A stretch of 64,000 nt of DNA, from NCBI RefSeq assembly GCF_000759025.1, contig NZ_JPOS01000084.1, forward strand, positions 186,001 through 250,000, written 5' to 3'. The stretch is from Phaeodactylibacter xiamenensis. GTDB taxonomy: Bacteria > Bacteroidota > Bacteroidia > Chitinophagales > Saprospiraceae. Under the pieces are notes generated by a model. It worked only from the letters and a program-made list of their open reading frames with translations. It was not told where the DNA came from and searched no databases. Position 1 is the stretch's first letter. Each line of letters starts with the position of its first letter. The position numbers and the translations under genes were made by a program. Shown here piece by piece: positions 1-9,483 of this stretch.

Positions 1-1090
1 AAATCCTGGCGCAGGCGCTGGGAGGCAGACTATGATAATTTGGTATCCTATGAATCGTATTTGGAGAATCAAGAAGTGAGCCCCTTGGATTTACGCAAAC
101 GTTTAATCAGTACGTTAAAAGACTCGCCTCGTTCGGGAGCGCCGAAAACCATCACCTTAGCCCAGGAAAAACAGATCATAGCCCTAGCCTGCGAGCCCCC
201 AGCCGATTACCAGGTAGAAATGGCTGATTGGACGCACGAGATGCTGGCCAAAGTTGCCATAGCGAAAGGCATCGTGGCCAGTATTTCCTCCCGGCAAGTA
301 GGGAGGATTTTAAAAAAGCAGCCCTCTTCAGCCTCATAAATCAGAGTATTGGCTATTCCCAAAGATCGAAGATTGGGGAGCCTTCGTGCTCAGGGTTGCT
401 TTGGTTTGCCAGTTCATTCTCGATTCTGTGCTGCGCAAGCACCCCAACCGCCATGTCATAAGCATCGACGAAAAAACGGGTATCCAGGCTATAGAGCGTG
501 CCAAAGGTGCAGCCCCCAAAAGCAAGGGGGCACACCAACGGGTGGAATATGAGTACATCCGTCACGGTACAACGACGCTGATTGCCGCTAACAACGTGGA
601 AAATGGCCAGGTCATCAATTACCGTATGGGAGACACTCGGGATGAAACAGATTATGCTGACTTCATCAAATGCACCGTCCATGCACTGCCAGAAATGGAC
701 CAGGTTATTATTTTGTCCGACCAGCTCAATACCCATATGTCGGAATCGCTGGTCCGCTGGATTGCCGAGTGCGAAGGGTATGATGAAGGCCTGGGCACAA
801 AAGGCCGGGAGGGCATCTTAAAAAACATGGTAACTCGTAGGCGTTTCCTGGAAAAAGAAGAGCACCGTATCAGATTTGTCTTCACGCCCAAGCATTGCTC
901 CTGGCTCAACCCAATCGAAAATTGGTTCGCTAAGCTGCAGCGTCATGTGATTAGCAATGGCAATTTTTCTTCAGTCGAAGAGCTACAAATCAAAATAGAA
1001 GCCTACGTGGCTTTTTACAATGAGTGCTTGGCTAAACCTCTAAAATGGAAATTTAAAGGCTTCGACAAGGACCGGGAACCTCTCATTTAA
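1..1090 (+). mobile_element. IS630-family insertion sequence, right-hand part
   Basis: The first kilobase is occupied by the transposase of an IS630-type element whose left end lies outside the window. I could not identify the right terminal inverted repeat or a TA target duplication after the stop codon at 1090, so the true right boundary, somewhere before the hairpin at 1137, is uncertain. Confidence 0.75.
1..1090 (+). pseudogene. IS630-family transposase, split by a frameshift
   Basis: Cut-and-paste DDE transposase. The first part (frame 1, open through the left edge to a stop at 337-339) is the helix-turn-helix region: it contains SPRSGAPKTITLAQEKQI and ISSRQVGRILKK. The catalytic part continues in frame 2 to 1090. 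It shows the three DDE blocks: VISIDEK (first Asp), ILSDQLNTHMS (second Asp) and CSWLNPIENWFAKLQ (final Glu). Frame-2 translation upstream of 386 (residues SPLQPHKSEYWLFPKIEDWGAF) is typical family sequence, so the two parts meet at the A-run around 312-318 (TTTTAAAAAAG). Joining them needs a +1 shift, not the -1 shift usual for programmed slippage in IS elements. A one-base indel that inactivated the gene is therefore the simpler reading, but programmed +1 frameshifting is not excluded. Confidence 0.75.
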
Positions 1091-1136
1091 ATTGTCAGAA
1101 ACTTATGTCTTAAGCCACTAGTTAGCAAAACCAGTG

Positions 1137-1173
1137 CAGGTCCGGAAGCGTAATGCCGCCGGACCTGTCTTTT
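1137..1173. terminator. Hairpin terminator between the IS and the leftward operon
   Basis: Nine-base inverted repeat CAGGTCCGG (1137-1145) and CCGGACCTG (1159-1167), followed on the plus strand by TCTTTTG. It lies between the transposase stop and the stop codon of the convergent phosphodiesterase gene, and so could end transcription of either. Confidence 0.6.
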
Positions 1174-1175
1174 GT

Positions 1176-1709
1176 TTAATAGAGTGGCTTCTGCCTTCCA
1201 TTTTTTGGAATCGCCCCTCGCTGACCCAGTTCAATAACCTCAAAATCTTCTATCCTTCCCTGATCAACGGAAAACCTGATGATGGTTTTGACTTTGTGAA
1301 AGCCGTGATTGCCGGCAGCCCCGGGATTAACATGCAGTAATCCGAGCTTCTTATCGGGCATCACTTTAAGGATATGGGAATGCCCGCAAATGTACAGATC
1401 AGGGGGCGAAGTACTGAGGATTTCCCGAACACGGCGGTTATAACGACCGGGATACCCCCCTATGTGGGTCATGAAAACATCCACGCCTTCAATAACAAAA
1501 CGGAGGTCTTCCGGAAAACGCCGACGCAGGGGCGCATCATCAATATTACCGTATACCGCCCTCACCGGGCGAAAGGCCTCTAGCTGGTCAACTACGCTGG
1601 CATCACCAATATCCCCGGCGTGCCAGATTTCATCACAGGGCTCAAAGTATTTGAATACACTTTCCTCCAGGTGGCTGTGCGTGTCCGAAATCAATCCGAT
1701 GCGCTTCAT
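1176..1709 (-). CDS. YfcE/MJ0936-family metallophosphoesterase
   Basis: A 177-residue cytoplasmic calcineurin-like phosphodiesterase, the usual length for the YfcE/MJ0936 family. Metal-binding motifs run in the expected order: SDTH near residue 8, HAGDIGD near 31, YGNID near 54, MTHIGG near 80 and CGHSH near 108. Family members hydrolyse phosphodiesters with Mn or Ni; the physiological substrate is unknown. The ATG start overlaps the stop of the upstream dehydrogenase gene by four bases (ATGA), so the two are translationally coupled. It is the last gene of a leftward three-gene operon. The call is firm at family level only. Confidence 0.9.
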   Translation of the reverse strand: MKRIGLISDTHSHLEESVFKYFEPCDEIWHAGDIGDASVVDQLEAFRPVRAVYGNIDDAPLRRRFPEDLRFVIEGVDVFMTHIGGYPGRYNRRVREILSTSPPDLYICGHSHILKVMPDKKLGLLHVNPGAAGNHGFHKVKTIIRFSVDQGRIEDFEVIELGQRGAIPKNGRQKPLY

Positions 1710-2668
1710 ATTTCAAGGACGATCTTTCCAAACTGTTTGCCCTGGTCCATCCGCTCAAAGGCCTTTGTGGCTTCTGCTATAGGGAATACCTGATCGACTA
1801 CAGGCTTTATTTTGTGCTTACTGACGAAAGTGGCCATATCCTGAAATTCCTGATCACTGCCCATTGAGGTACCCAGGATAGCAATTTGCTTCCAGAATAT
1901 AAGCTGTGGGGAAAAGTCAGGCACTTTGCCCTGCGTGCCACCATAAGTCACGATGCGGGCTCCGAAATTACAAATCTTGGGAAAACGGGCAAACCCTGGA
2001 CCTCCCGCGCTATCTACAATAAGATCAAAGCCACCAGAGGCCTTGCCCAGTGTTTTGTGCCAGTCCTCTTCCCTGTAATTGGCACCTCCCTTAGCGCCCA
2101 TCTCTATGGCACGGGACAATTTGTCAGCACTACCTGAAGTCACATACACTTCCGCCCCGGCTGCCAGGGCAAACTGAAAGGCAAACAGCGCCACACCTCC
2201 GCCTATTCCGGAAATAAGGACTTTATCCCCGGCTTTACAGTTGCCTTTTGTGAATATGGCCCGATAAGCCGTCAGTCCTCCCAGAGGCAGAGCGGCTGCC
2301 TCTGCCCAGCTCAGGTGCCCGGGTTTGTCCACCAGGCGGTCTTCCGGCACACTAATTTGTTCGGCCATTGTACCAAACGAAGGCATACCCAGAATGGTAT
2401 AGTCGGGCTTTTGGTGCTCTTGGTTATCTCCCCAGCCTATATTCGGGTTGATTATTACTTCCCGCCCCTCAGCAATTCCGGCACCATCGGAGCCCAGTAT
2501 GCCAGGCGTTTTGATGCCCGGGTACATGCCCTTGGTAATCCACACATCCCGGTGGTTGAGCGCTGCGGCTTTCAGGTGGACTACAACCTCGCCGGCAGCA
2601 GGCACGGGGGCTTCAAAATCACAGTAGCCAATAGGCTGCCCTTTTTCTTCCAATACGATGGCTTTCAT
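1706..2668 (-). CDS. Zinc-type alcohol dehydrogenase / quinone oxidoreductase-like protein
   Basis: A 320-residue medium-chain dehydrogenase/reductase. The N-terminal GroES-like half has LNHRDVWITKGMYPG and GSDGAGI. The C-terminal Rossmann half has the nucleotide-binding stretch VLISGIGGGVALFAFQFA and ends KIVLEI. The NPNIGWGD segment is typical of the zinc-binding-dehydrogenase subgroup. The structural-zinc cysteine cluster of classical alcohol dehydrogenases is absent, as in quinone oxidoreductases. The ATG at 2668 (MKAIVLEE) is preferred over a TTG two codons upstream. The gene lies nine bases after the papain-like gene and overlaps the phosphodiesterase start, so all three are probably one transcript. 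The substrate cannot be inferred. Confidence 0.9.
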   Translation of the reverse strand: MKAIVLEEKGQPIGYCDFEAPVPAAGEVVVHLKAAALNHRDVWITKGMYPGIKTPGILGSDGAGIAEGREVIINPNIGWGDNQEHQKPDYTILGMPSFGTMAEQISVPEDRLVDKPGHLSWAEAAALPLGGLTAYRAIFTKGNCKAGDKVLISGIGGGVALFAFQFALAAGAEVYVTSGSADKLSRAIEMGAKGGANYREEDWHKTLGKASGGFDLIVDSAGGPGFARFPKICNFGARIVTYGGTQGKVPDFSPQLIFWKQIAILGTSMGSDQEFQDMATFVSKHKIKPVVDQVFPIAEATKAFERMDQGKQFGKIVLEI

Positions 2669-2677
2669 ATTCAAATT

Positions 2678-3496
2678 TTAATAGGTTGGTTTTGGCACCA
2701 AAACATACCCATTTTTTGCATACTCCCCAAAGTCATCGTAACGAATTTGCAAATAACCGCTTTTTCCCCAGGTGCTGCCATAACTGCTCATAACCTCAAA
2801 CACCTGCTCTACCTCATCGTAGCCCACTACCAGCAAGGGATAAACCGCGTCCGGATTGCGGGGGGCTTTCCAGGTTTGCACCCTTACCATTTGCTTGAGT
2901 TCCGGGCTGGCATGCAGCTCAATCAGTACCGGATTGCCACGCATCAACGCTTTTTTGGTTTCAAAAACCCGTTGGCGGCCTTTGGTTGTCTCCCGGAACA
3001 GGTGCAGGTAATTGTTGATCTGGTATTTTTGCGCCGCATAGACCGAATTGGGCACCGATGGGGCATCATAGGGCATAATGGCGGCGCTCACTGTGCCTTC
3101 TCCCGCCAGGAAACGGCAGGCTTCCTCCAGATTTACCGGCTTTCCGGAATTCTCAAGATTGACTGAAATATAATCCGGGCTGAGGTTATCCTTATAATTA
3201 TTTTCCAGGTTGACGTAAAACTCCAGGCAGGTCGCCAGCGCGTAACTCAGGGCCGAGCCCTTAGCTCCAATTTTACGCACGGGCATCATATATGGCTTGA
3301 CGCTCTGCTGTACCAGGTTATCGTTAGGATCGATAGCTACGCCCGAAACTACGGGCATCAGGCGGTCAATCCAATCTGCGTCCGTCACACCAAAGGCTAC
3401 AGCCTCTGTGCTTTTATAAGCCACACTATCGGGCTGCGCGAGTAAGTTGCTGCCCCAAAGAAAGCAACAGAATAATAAGAAAAAGAGTCGATTCAT
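2678..3496 (-). CDS. Secreted papain-fold (C1-like) protein lacking catalytic residues
   Basis: A 272-residue protein starting with a clear signal peptide (MNRLFFLLFCCFLWGSNLLAQ) at the ATG at 3496; the longer open frame upstream overlaps the divergent AsmA gene and is not used. The fold signature is that of C1 peptidases: GSALSYALATCLEF matches the GSCWAFA helix, YPLLVVGYDE matches HAVLVVGYD, and SSYGSTWGKSGYLQI matches NSWGxxWGxxGY. In each block the catalytic residue is replaced: Cys by Ala82, His by Tyr219, Asn by Ser237. The protein should be exported and non-proteolytic, perhaps a binding or inhibitor-like protein. It is the first gene of the operon with the dehydrogenase and phosphodiesterase, which does not suggest a specific job. 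Divergently transcribed from the AsmA gene. Confidence 0.8.
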   Translation of the reverse strand: MNRLFFLLFCCFLWGSNLLAQPDSVAYKSTEAVAFGVTDADWIDRLMPVVSGVAIDPNDNLVQQSVKPYMMPVRKIGAKGSALSYALATCLEFYVNLENNYKDNLSPDYISVNLENSGKPVNLEEACRFLAGEGTVSAAIMPYDAPSVPNSVYAAQKYQINNYLHLFRETTKGRQRVFETKKALMRGNPVLIELHASPELKQMVRVQTWKAPRNPDAVYPLLVVGYDEVEQVFEVMSSYGSTWGKSGYLQIRYDDFGEYAKNGYVLVPKPTY

Positions 3497-3668
3497 GGTG
3501 TCTGATTGATTTTTATTCCCAAACGTAATACCGGGGGGCTTTCGTGCTTTAATCTTGCTTAAAGCGCTGCCGTTCCGTAAATGCCTTGTGCCGCCCTCCG
3601 ATTTTTTTTGATCTCCACAGCACCATTCCCAAACCTCATACGTTGTATTGAAAAGCAAACGCCTGAAC

Positions 3669-6600
3669 ATGAAAATTGCCAAACGCCTACTGATCGCCTT
3701 CTTCCTGCTTATCGCCCTTTTCCTTGGAGCTGCCATCGCTATTCCTTACTTCTTCAAAGACGAACTGGTAACGATGGCACGTGAGGAAGCCAACAAAACA
3801 GTAAATGCGGAGGTCGACTTCTCGGATGTCAGCCTCTCCCTCCTACGCAGCTTTCCTGATTTCAGCTTGCGGATCGACTCATTTTCTGTGATCGGGAAAG
3901 ACGCTTTTGAAGGAGTACCACTGGCTAAAGGAGCCTACGCTGCCCTTACCCTCGACCTTATGTCCGTCATCCGGTCCAGCGAGCCGGTAGCGCTAAAGTC
4001 TATCCACCTCGAACAACCCGAACTTAACATCATCGTGCTCAAAAACGGTACGGCCAACTATGACATCACCCTGCCTTCCGATGCCCCTGCCGATACCAAC
4101 GCTGCCACAGGCGACTACAGTAACCTGGTCATTCAGCTCGCTTCCTACAGTATTGCCAATGGCAGCCTCCTCTATGATGATCATAGCCTGGATACCTACC
4201 TTGAAATCAAAGGGCTCAACCATTCCGGCTCTGGCAACTTCACCATTGATGTTTATGATCTCGATACGCATACCGACATCGCCGGGCTAACGGTGGCACA
4301 AAGTGGCATCACCTACCTCAATAGCGCCAAAGCGGAACTGGACGCCATTTTCAACATTGACAGCCCCAACAGTAAATACACCCTGAAAGACAACCAACTC
4401 ACGGTCAATGCCCTGCAACTTAACGCCGATGGTTTTGTGCAGCTTGATGGAGACAATATCAACATGGAACTGGCTTTCAACAGCCCGCAGAACGAATTCC
4501 GCCACCTCCTCTCCCTCATACCCAATGCCTACATTGAGGGGTACGAGGACGTAGATGTGACCGGTATGTTCACGCTGGAAGGCAATGTATCCGGCACCTA
4601 CAACGGCACCACGGAAACTTATCCTGCTTTCGCCATCAGCACTTCCGTGAGCGACGGGCGGGTAAAGTACCCTGACCTCCCCCTGAGCATCGACAACATC
4701 AATACCAGGGCTAACGTCAACAGCCCCAGCAGCGATTTTAATGACCTGGTGGTGGATGTGCCAAGGTTTTCCATGACCCTGGGCGACAACCCCTTTGAAG
4801 CCAGCTTCCGGTTGCGCACGCCAATCAGCGACCCTGACCTACAGGCTTCCGCCAATGGCCGCATCGACCTGGCCGCGCTTAGCCAGGCTTTTCCTGTAGA
4901 AGGGGTAGAGGAAATGGCGGGGCTTATTATTGCCGATCTCAATATCGACACCCGTCTGTCTGTCATTGAGCGGGAAGATTACGAACAAGTCAATATGAAT
5001 GGCGACCTGCGGGTACAGGGGCTCACTTATGCCGCTACTGGCCTGCCGAAGGTTCAGATACAGGATGCAGCAATGGGCTTTTCTCCTCAGTTTGTTGACT
5101 TGCGCAGCTTTAAGGCTCAGCTGGGCAAAAGCGACCTGCAGGCTTCCGGCCGCATCGATAATCTTCTGGCCTACTTTTCTCCGGAGAAGACAATGACCGG
5201 GCAACTTAAAGTCCGCTCTGATTATTTTGACATCGGCGAATGGATGCCCGAAAGCGAGGAAACGGCAACAACTGGCATGCCAGACACCACGTCCTCAGCC
5301 ACCTCCGGAGAAGTGTTTGACCGCTTCGACTTCCAGCTGGATGCACAGGCTAAGGAAATCGATTACGACAGCTACACCATAAAAAATGCGCTGGCGGTGG
5401 GCGACATTCGGCCCAACACCCTTCGTGTCACCGATATCGGAGCTCAAATTGGAGAAAGCGACTTTACCGGCAGGGGGGTAATTACTGGTATTTTCGACTA
5501 TCTCTTTGAAGATGGCATCCTGGGCGGCGACCTGCAACTGAATTCCAACCGGCTCAACCTCAATGAGTTCATGCCGGATTCAGAAACAACAACTAATGAA
5601 ACAGCTACGGAGGAAAGCTACGGCGTCATCCCTATACCCCCAAATATTGATATGGAAATGATGGCGACTATCGGCCACCTGACCTACACCAATATTGACC
5701 TTAAAAATGTCAGAGGCCACCTGGTCATAGCGGATGAAGCCATTATCCTGGACAACGTGCGTGCTAACGGCCTGGGTGGTGAACTCGCCATGAGCGGTAG
5801 TTACGAAACCACCAATCCGAAAGAACCGGGTTTCAGCTTTAAGTATGATCTTAGTGGCCTGCAATTCCAGGATGCCTTTAGCACTTTCAATACCTTTGAA
5901 CAACTGGCACCCATAGGCAAGTACATCAAGGGGCGCTTTAACAGTACCCTGATCCTGGACGGCAAACTGGGGCAGGACCTCTACCCCAAGCTCAGCACCC
6001 TTAACGCTGAGGGCTTTCTGCAAACGATGGATGCTGTTCTCCAGCAATTTAAGCCACTGCAATCCATCGGCAATAAGCTACAAGTACAGGAGCTTAAGGA
6101 AAATATCAGTATTAAAAATACTAAGAACTGGTTCGAAATCAACAACGGTACGCTTGAGCTAAAAACCTACGATGCCAAAATCGCCGGCATTGACATGAAA
6201 ATCGGTGGCACCTACAGCGTTACCGACCTGATGAACCTCGATATCAAAGCGCAAATCCCCCGCGATAAGATGTCCCAAAACGCACTCGGTGCAGCAGCCA
6301 ACAGTGGCCTCAAACTACTGGAATCTCAAGCTTCTAAACTGGGGCTGAATATCGGACAGAGCGAATTCATTAACGTTGGTATCGACCTGAAAGGCGCCAT
6401 AGAAGACCCTAAAATTGGCGTTAAGCTACTTGGCTTGGATGGAGAATCAGGCGAGGACAAAGGCTTGGTTGACCAAGCCAAAGACCAGGTAAGGGACCAG
6501 GTTAATCAGCAAGTGGAAGAAAGCAAGAAAGCAGCCGAAGCCGCTGCCAAAAAAGCAGCCGACTCACTAAGAAATCTGGCCAAACAGGAGGCAGAAAAAG

Positions 6601-6800
6601 CCGCCGAAGACCTGAAGGACCAGGCAAAAGAAACCCTAAAAGACAAACTGGGAGAGCAACTCGACTCCACAACTCAGAAAAAAGTCGACGACGTCCTAGA
6701 CAAAGTAGGTGGCGATGCGACCGATAAGATCAAAGACAACCTGGACAAGTTCAATCCTTTCAAAAAACGAAACAACAGTGGAGGTGGGGGCGGCCGTTAG
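3669..6800 (+). CDS. AsmA-family envelope protein
   Basis: A 1043-residue protein with an N-terminal membrane anchor (MKIAKRLLIAFFLLIALFLGAAIAIPYFF). A long beta-rich periplasmic region of AsmA type follows, with repeated segments such as VALKSIHLEQPELNIIVLKNG and LKNVRGHLVIADEAIILDNV. AsmA/TamB-like proteins form elongated bridges implicated in lipid transport to the outer membrane. The last 140 or so residues are unusual: a charged Ala/Lys/Glu/Asp-rich helical tail (VDQAKDQVRDQVNQQVEESK onward) ending in GGGGGR. The ATG at 3669 is chosen over a TTG at 3648 because it places the hydrophobic anchor at the N-terminus. Followed by a strong terminator. Confidence 0.85.
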   Translation: MKIAKRLLIAFFLLIALFLGAAIAIPYFFKDELVTMAREEANKTVNAEVDFSDVSLSLLRSFPDFSLRIDSFSVIGKDAFEGVPLAKGAYAALTLDLMSVIRSSEPVALKSIHLEQPELNIIVLKNGTANYDITLPSDAPADTNAATGDYSNLVIQLASYSIANGSLLYDDHSLDTYLEIKGLNHSGSGNFTIDVYDLDTHTDIAGLTVAQSGITYLNSAKAELDAIFNIDSPNSKYTLKDNQLTVNALQLNADGFVQLDGDNINMELAFNSPQNEFRHLLSLIPNAYIEGYEDVDVTGMFTLEGNVSGTYNGTTETYPAFAISTSVSDGRVKYPDLPLSIDNINTRANVNSPSSDFNDLVVDVPRFSMTLGDNPFEASFRLRTPISDPDLQASANGRIDLAALSQAFPVEGVEEMAGLIIADLNIDTRLSVIEREDYEQVNMNGDLRVQGLTYAATGLPKVQIQDAAMGFSPQFVDLRSFKAQLGKSDLQASGRIDNLLAYFSPEKTMTGQLKVRSDYFDIGEWMPESEETATTGMPDTTSSATSGEVFDRFDFQLDAQAKEIDYDSYTIKNALAVGDIRPNTLRVTDIGAQIGESDFTGRGVITGIFDYLFEDGILGGDLQLNSNRLNLNEFMPDSETTTNETATEESYGVIPIPPNIDMEMMATIGHLTYTNIDLKNVRGHLVIADEAIILDNVRANGLGGELAMSGSYETTNPKEPGFSFKYDLSGLQFQDAFSTFNTFEQLAPIGKYIKGRFNSTLILDGKLGQDLYPKLSTLNAEGFLQTMDAVLQQFKPLQSIGNKLQVQELKENISIKNTKNWFEINNGTLELKTYDAKIAGIDMKIGGTYSVTDLMNLDIKAQIPRDKMSQNALGAAANSGLKLLESQASKLGLNIGQSEFINVGIDLKGAIEDPKIGVKLLGLDGESGEDKGLVDQAKDQVRDQVNQQVEESKKAAEAAAKKAADSLRNLAKQEAEKAAEDLKDQAKETLKDKLGEQLDSTTQKKVDDVLDKVGGDATDKIKDNLDKFNPFKKRNNSGGGGGR

Positions 6801-6833
6801 TCTCTTACCTACTTAAAGCTCGCACCCGCGACT

Positions 6834-6876
6834 AAAAAGGGCTGCCCGGGTTCCTCAAACCCGGGCAGCCCTTTTT
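6834..6876. terminator. Strong bidirectional terminator
   Basis: A near-perfect inverted repeat: the arm at 6834-6852 (AAAAAGGGCTGCCCGGGTT) pairs with 6858-6876 around a five-base loop, giving a GC-rich stem flanked by A and T runs. It lies between the AsmA gene and convergent mutS2 and can serve both strands. Confidence 0.9.
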
Positions 6877-6937
6877 CATGCCCCACTCTGCGAACTTCGC
6901 GTGAGCCCCTTTGCGGCCTTCGCGTGAAAACCCAAAA

Positions 6938-9337
6938 CTACATCTCCACCAAAGTCACCCCATCGCCCCCACGCTCCTGAGGCGGATGCGTAATATCCAT
7001 CGGCACATTATACTCCCGCAGCTTCCGGCGTACCGCTTCCCGCAGCGCGCCACTACCCTTCCCATGCACGATCTCCAGGTGGGCCGCATTAGCAATCAGC
7101 GCCTGATCCACAAAATCCTCCACCACCTTCAGCGCTTCCTCATAGCGCATGCCCCGGATATCCAGCTTGGGCTGAAAGCTCGCTGTATCCGTAGAGGTCT
7201 GAGACTGCACACTTTTGCCGCTTTGCACCTCAAGGGGGGCATTGGCGTGCTGTAAATCCCTCAGCTTAATGGTCATGCGCATCTCCCCCATACGGACCAC
7301 CGCCCGGTTTTTATCAACAGACTCTACCGTGCCCGTTGCCCCGCCCGTTTTCATTTTCACGAAGTCGCCGGCTTTGATGGCCTCCTTCTTTTTGTCTTTT
7401 TCTGTGGGCTCGTAGTAGATTTTTTCGCGCAAGTCTGTGACTTGTTCCGCCAGCTTGCCACGCTGCTGTTTCACCTGCCGGGAAATCCGCTTCGCCTTTT
7501 CCAGGTTTTGCTGCTCTTTAATCTCCCGGATGAGGTTTTCCATCTCGCGGTTATCCCTTGAGGTTTGCTGAAGCGCCCACTCCTTGGCTTCCAATTTGAC
7601 CTTTTTGCGGCGGTATTCAAGTTCTTTATGGAGCTGCTCGTAGTTCCTGATGAGCGCGTCCAGCTTTTTCTGCTTGTCGGTCAGTTCAGCCAGCTTCTCT
7701 TCTGCCTCCTGCTTTTCCTGCTGCAATTCCACGAGCAACTGGTCCACCGCCTTTTCATTTTTGCCAGTGCGGTGCTTGGCATAATTCAGTATTTTGTTAC
7801 TCAGCCCACTCTTCTCTGCAATCTCAAAAGCATAGGAGCTGCCTGGCCGGCCCACCTGCAATTCATAGGTTGGCGAAAGCGTATCCTTATCAAAATTCAT
7901 GGAAGCATTGACAATCCCTTTCGTCTTAAAAGCATAAATTTTCAGGTTAGAATAGTGGGTCGTGATTACGCCGTATATCCGCTGCTCGTTGAGCTGTCTG
8001 AGAATAGACTCGGCAATGGCGCCACCGATTTTTGGATCGGTGCCCGATCCAAATTCATCAATCAGGACCAGTGAATCTTTGTCAGAACGCTCCAGAAAAT
8101 TGCGCATATTTTCCAGGCGAGAACTATAGGTACTCAAATCATCTTCTATAGACTGCTGATCGCCAATATCGGCGAAAAGCGCTTTGAATATGCCCATCTC
8201 AGACTCCTGATCCACCGGTACCAGTAGCCCCGATTGCAACATCAGCTGCATCAGGCCGATAGACTTGAGAGTGATCGACTTCCCCCCTGCATTCGGCCCA
8301 CTGAGCATCAGGATACGATTGCCTTTGAATAGATTAAAATCAAACGGAACAGTGACTTTGTTCAGGCGCTTATTTTTAAGGTATAAAAGCGGATGCCGCC
8401 CCTGCCTTACCCCAAAGTGTGGGTGGCTGAACAGTGTCTTTGGCATTACGGCATTCATCTGCCGGGCCAGGCGTGCCTTAGCCTGTACAAAATCAAAGTG
8501 GATGAGGATATCCTGATAGGTGCGGATGTCCTCCCGGTAAGGGCGCAGCTCCGCGCTAAGTTCCCGGAGAATGCGGTAAATCTCCCGCTTTTCGTCCGTT
8601 TCCAGGTCAAAAATATCATTATTAATCTCGATAATACCTTCCGGTTCGATAAAAGCCGTCTTACCAGTAGTCGACTCATCGTGAATAATACCCCGGATGC
8701 TGCGCTTATGCTCGGAGGGGACACTAAGCACCCTCCGGCCGTTACGAAAGCTCTCCACGTTATCTGTGAGCCAGCCTTTGGAGCGGTACTGATTAATGAT
8801 GACGCGGAATTTTTGCTCCAGCTCTTTTTGCTTGGAGCCCAGTTGGCGGCGGATGCGCATCAATTCCGGAGAGGCATCCGGGCGGATGTTCCCCTCTTCA
8901 TCAATTACGCCCTCAATAGCCTTGATCAGGTCTTCATTGAAAGATACTTCCCGGATGGCCTTGTAGAGCATGGGGTAGGTTTCCCGCCGCCTCGCATTAA
9001 AAAAGCGGAAAACATCCCGGGTGAACAGCAGGATAAGGTTCAGGTTTTGCAAACCCTTGATAGGCAGGACATAACCTTCCACTTTAAGCATTTCCAGCTC
9101 CTCATCCACCGACTCGTAGGCACGCACCGGAAAGTGGTCATTGTGCTCTATTGAGCGCGCAAACTCCTGAGCTTCACTAAGTGCCACCTCAATTTGTGAC
9201 TTCCGGTCGGACGGCACCAATTCACGCACTAAAGCCCGGCCAGGCTCACCCATGCACTCCTGCTCCAGCAGGTGCAGTACTTTATCAAACTCTAATTTCT
9301 CGAACAGATCTTTCGGTAACAGTTGCATCTTCTTCAT
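6938..9337 (-). CDS. mutS2: MutS2 endonuclease / ribosome-rescue ATPase
   Basis: 799 residues, the usual MutS2 length. There is no MutS mismatch-recognition domain. Helical core and clamp regions precede the ATPase, with Walker A SGPNAGGKSITLK near residue 345 and Walker B LVLIDEFGSGTDP near 425. A charged coiled coil follows at about 520-640. A KOW-like segment (AGDFVKMKTGGATGTVESVD) leads to the C-terminal Smr nuclease domain with LDIRGMRYEEAL and VHGKGSGALREAV. MutS2 proteins suppress recombination in some species and split collided ribosomes in others; which role applies here is not visible. Monocistronic, facing the AsmA gene across a terminator and divergent from aroC. Confidence 0.95.
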   Translation of the reverse strand: MKKMQLLPKDLFEKLEFDKVLHLLEQECMGEPGRALVRELVPSDRKSQIEVALSEAQEFARSIEHNDHFPVRAYESVDEELEMLKVEGYVLPIKGLQNLNLILLFTRDVFRFFNARRRETYPMLYKAIREVSFNEDLIKAIEGVIDEEGNIRPDASPELMRIRRQLGSKQKELEQKFRVIINQYRSKGWLTDNVESFRNGRRVLSVPSEHKRSIRGIIHDESTTGKTAFIEPEGIIEINNDIFDLETDEKREIYRILRELSAELRPYREDIRTYQDILIHFDFVQAKARLARQMNAVMPKTLFSHPHFGVRQGRHPLLYLKNKRLNKVTVPFDFNLFKGNRILMLSGPNAGGKSITLKSIGLMQLMLQSGLLVPVDQESEMGIFKALFADIGDQQSIEDDLSTYSSRLENMRNFLERSDKDSLVLIDEFGSGTDPKIGGAIAESILRQLNEQRIYGVITTHYSNLKIYAFKTKGIVNASMNFDKDTLSPTYELQVGRPGSSYAFEIAEKSGLSNKILNYAKHRTGKNEKAVDQLLVELQQEKQEAEEKLAELTDKQKKLDALIRNYEQLHKELEYRRKKVKLEAKEWALQQTSRDNREMENLIREIKEQQNLEKAKRISRQVKQQRGKLAEQVTDLREKIYYEPTEKDKKKEAIKAGDFVKMKTGGATGTVESVDKNRAVVRMGEMRMTIKLRDLQHANAPLEVQSGKSVQSQTSTDTASFQPKLDIRGMRYEEALKVVEDFVDQALIANAAHLEIVHGKGSGALREAVRRKLREYNVPMDITHPPQERGGDGVTLVEM

Positions 9338-9483
9338 TTAGGCAATGCTCAAACAGTATTTCTAAACAGCCGAGTTCCCGCTAGGTTTATTTATTTGCCC
9401 AACTGAAATTTTGGGCGGCTAAATTAACTTTTTCCCTTCCCCCAACCTAAATTTGGGGCTTTTCGAATTTAAATCAACCAATT

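Noticed and set aside
2315-3166. 283-codon plus-strand frame opposite the dehydrogenase and papain-like genes
   Set aside because: Shadow of two well-supported minus-strand genes; its composition is atypical.
3497-3736. N-terminal extension of the papain-like protein
   Set aside because: It would overlap the AsmA gene start and precede a complete signal peptide at 3496.
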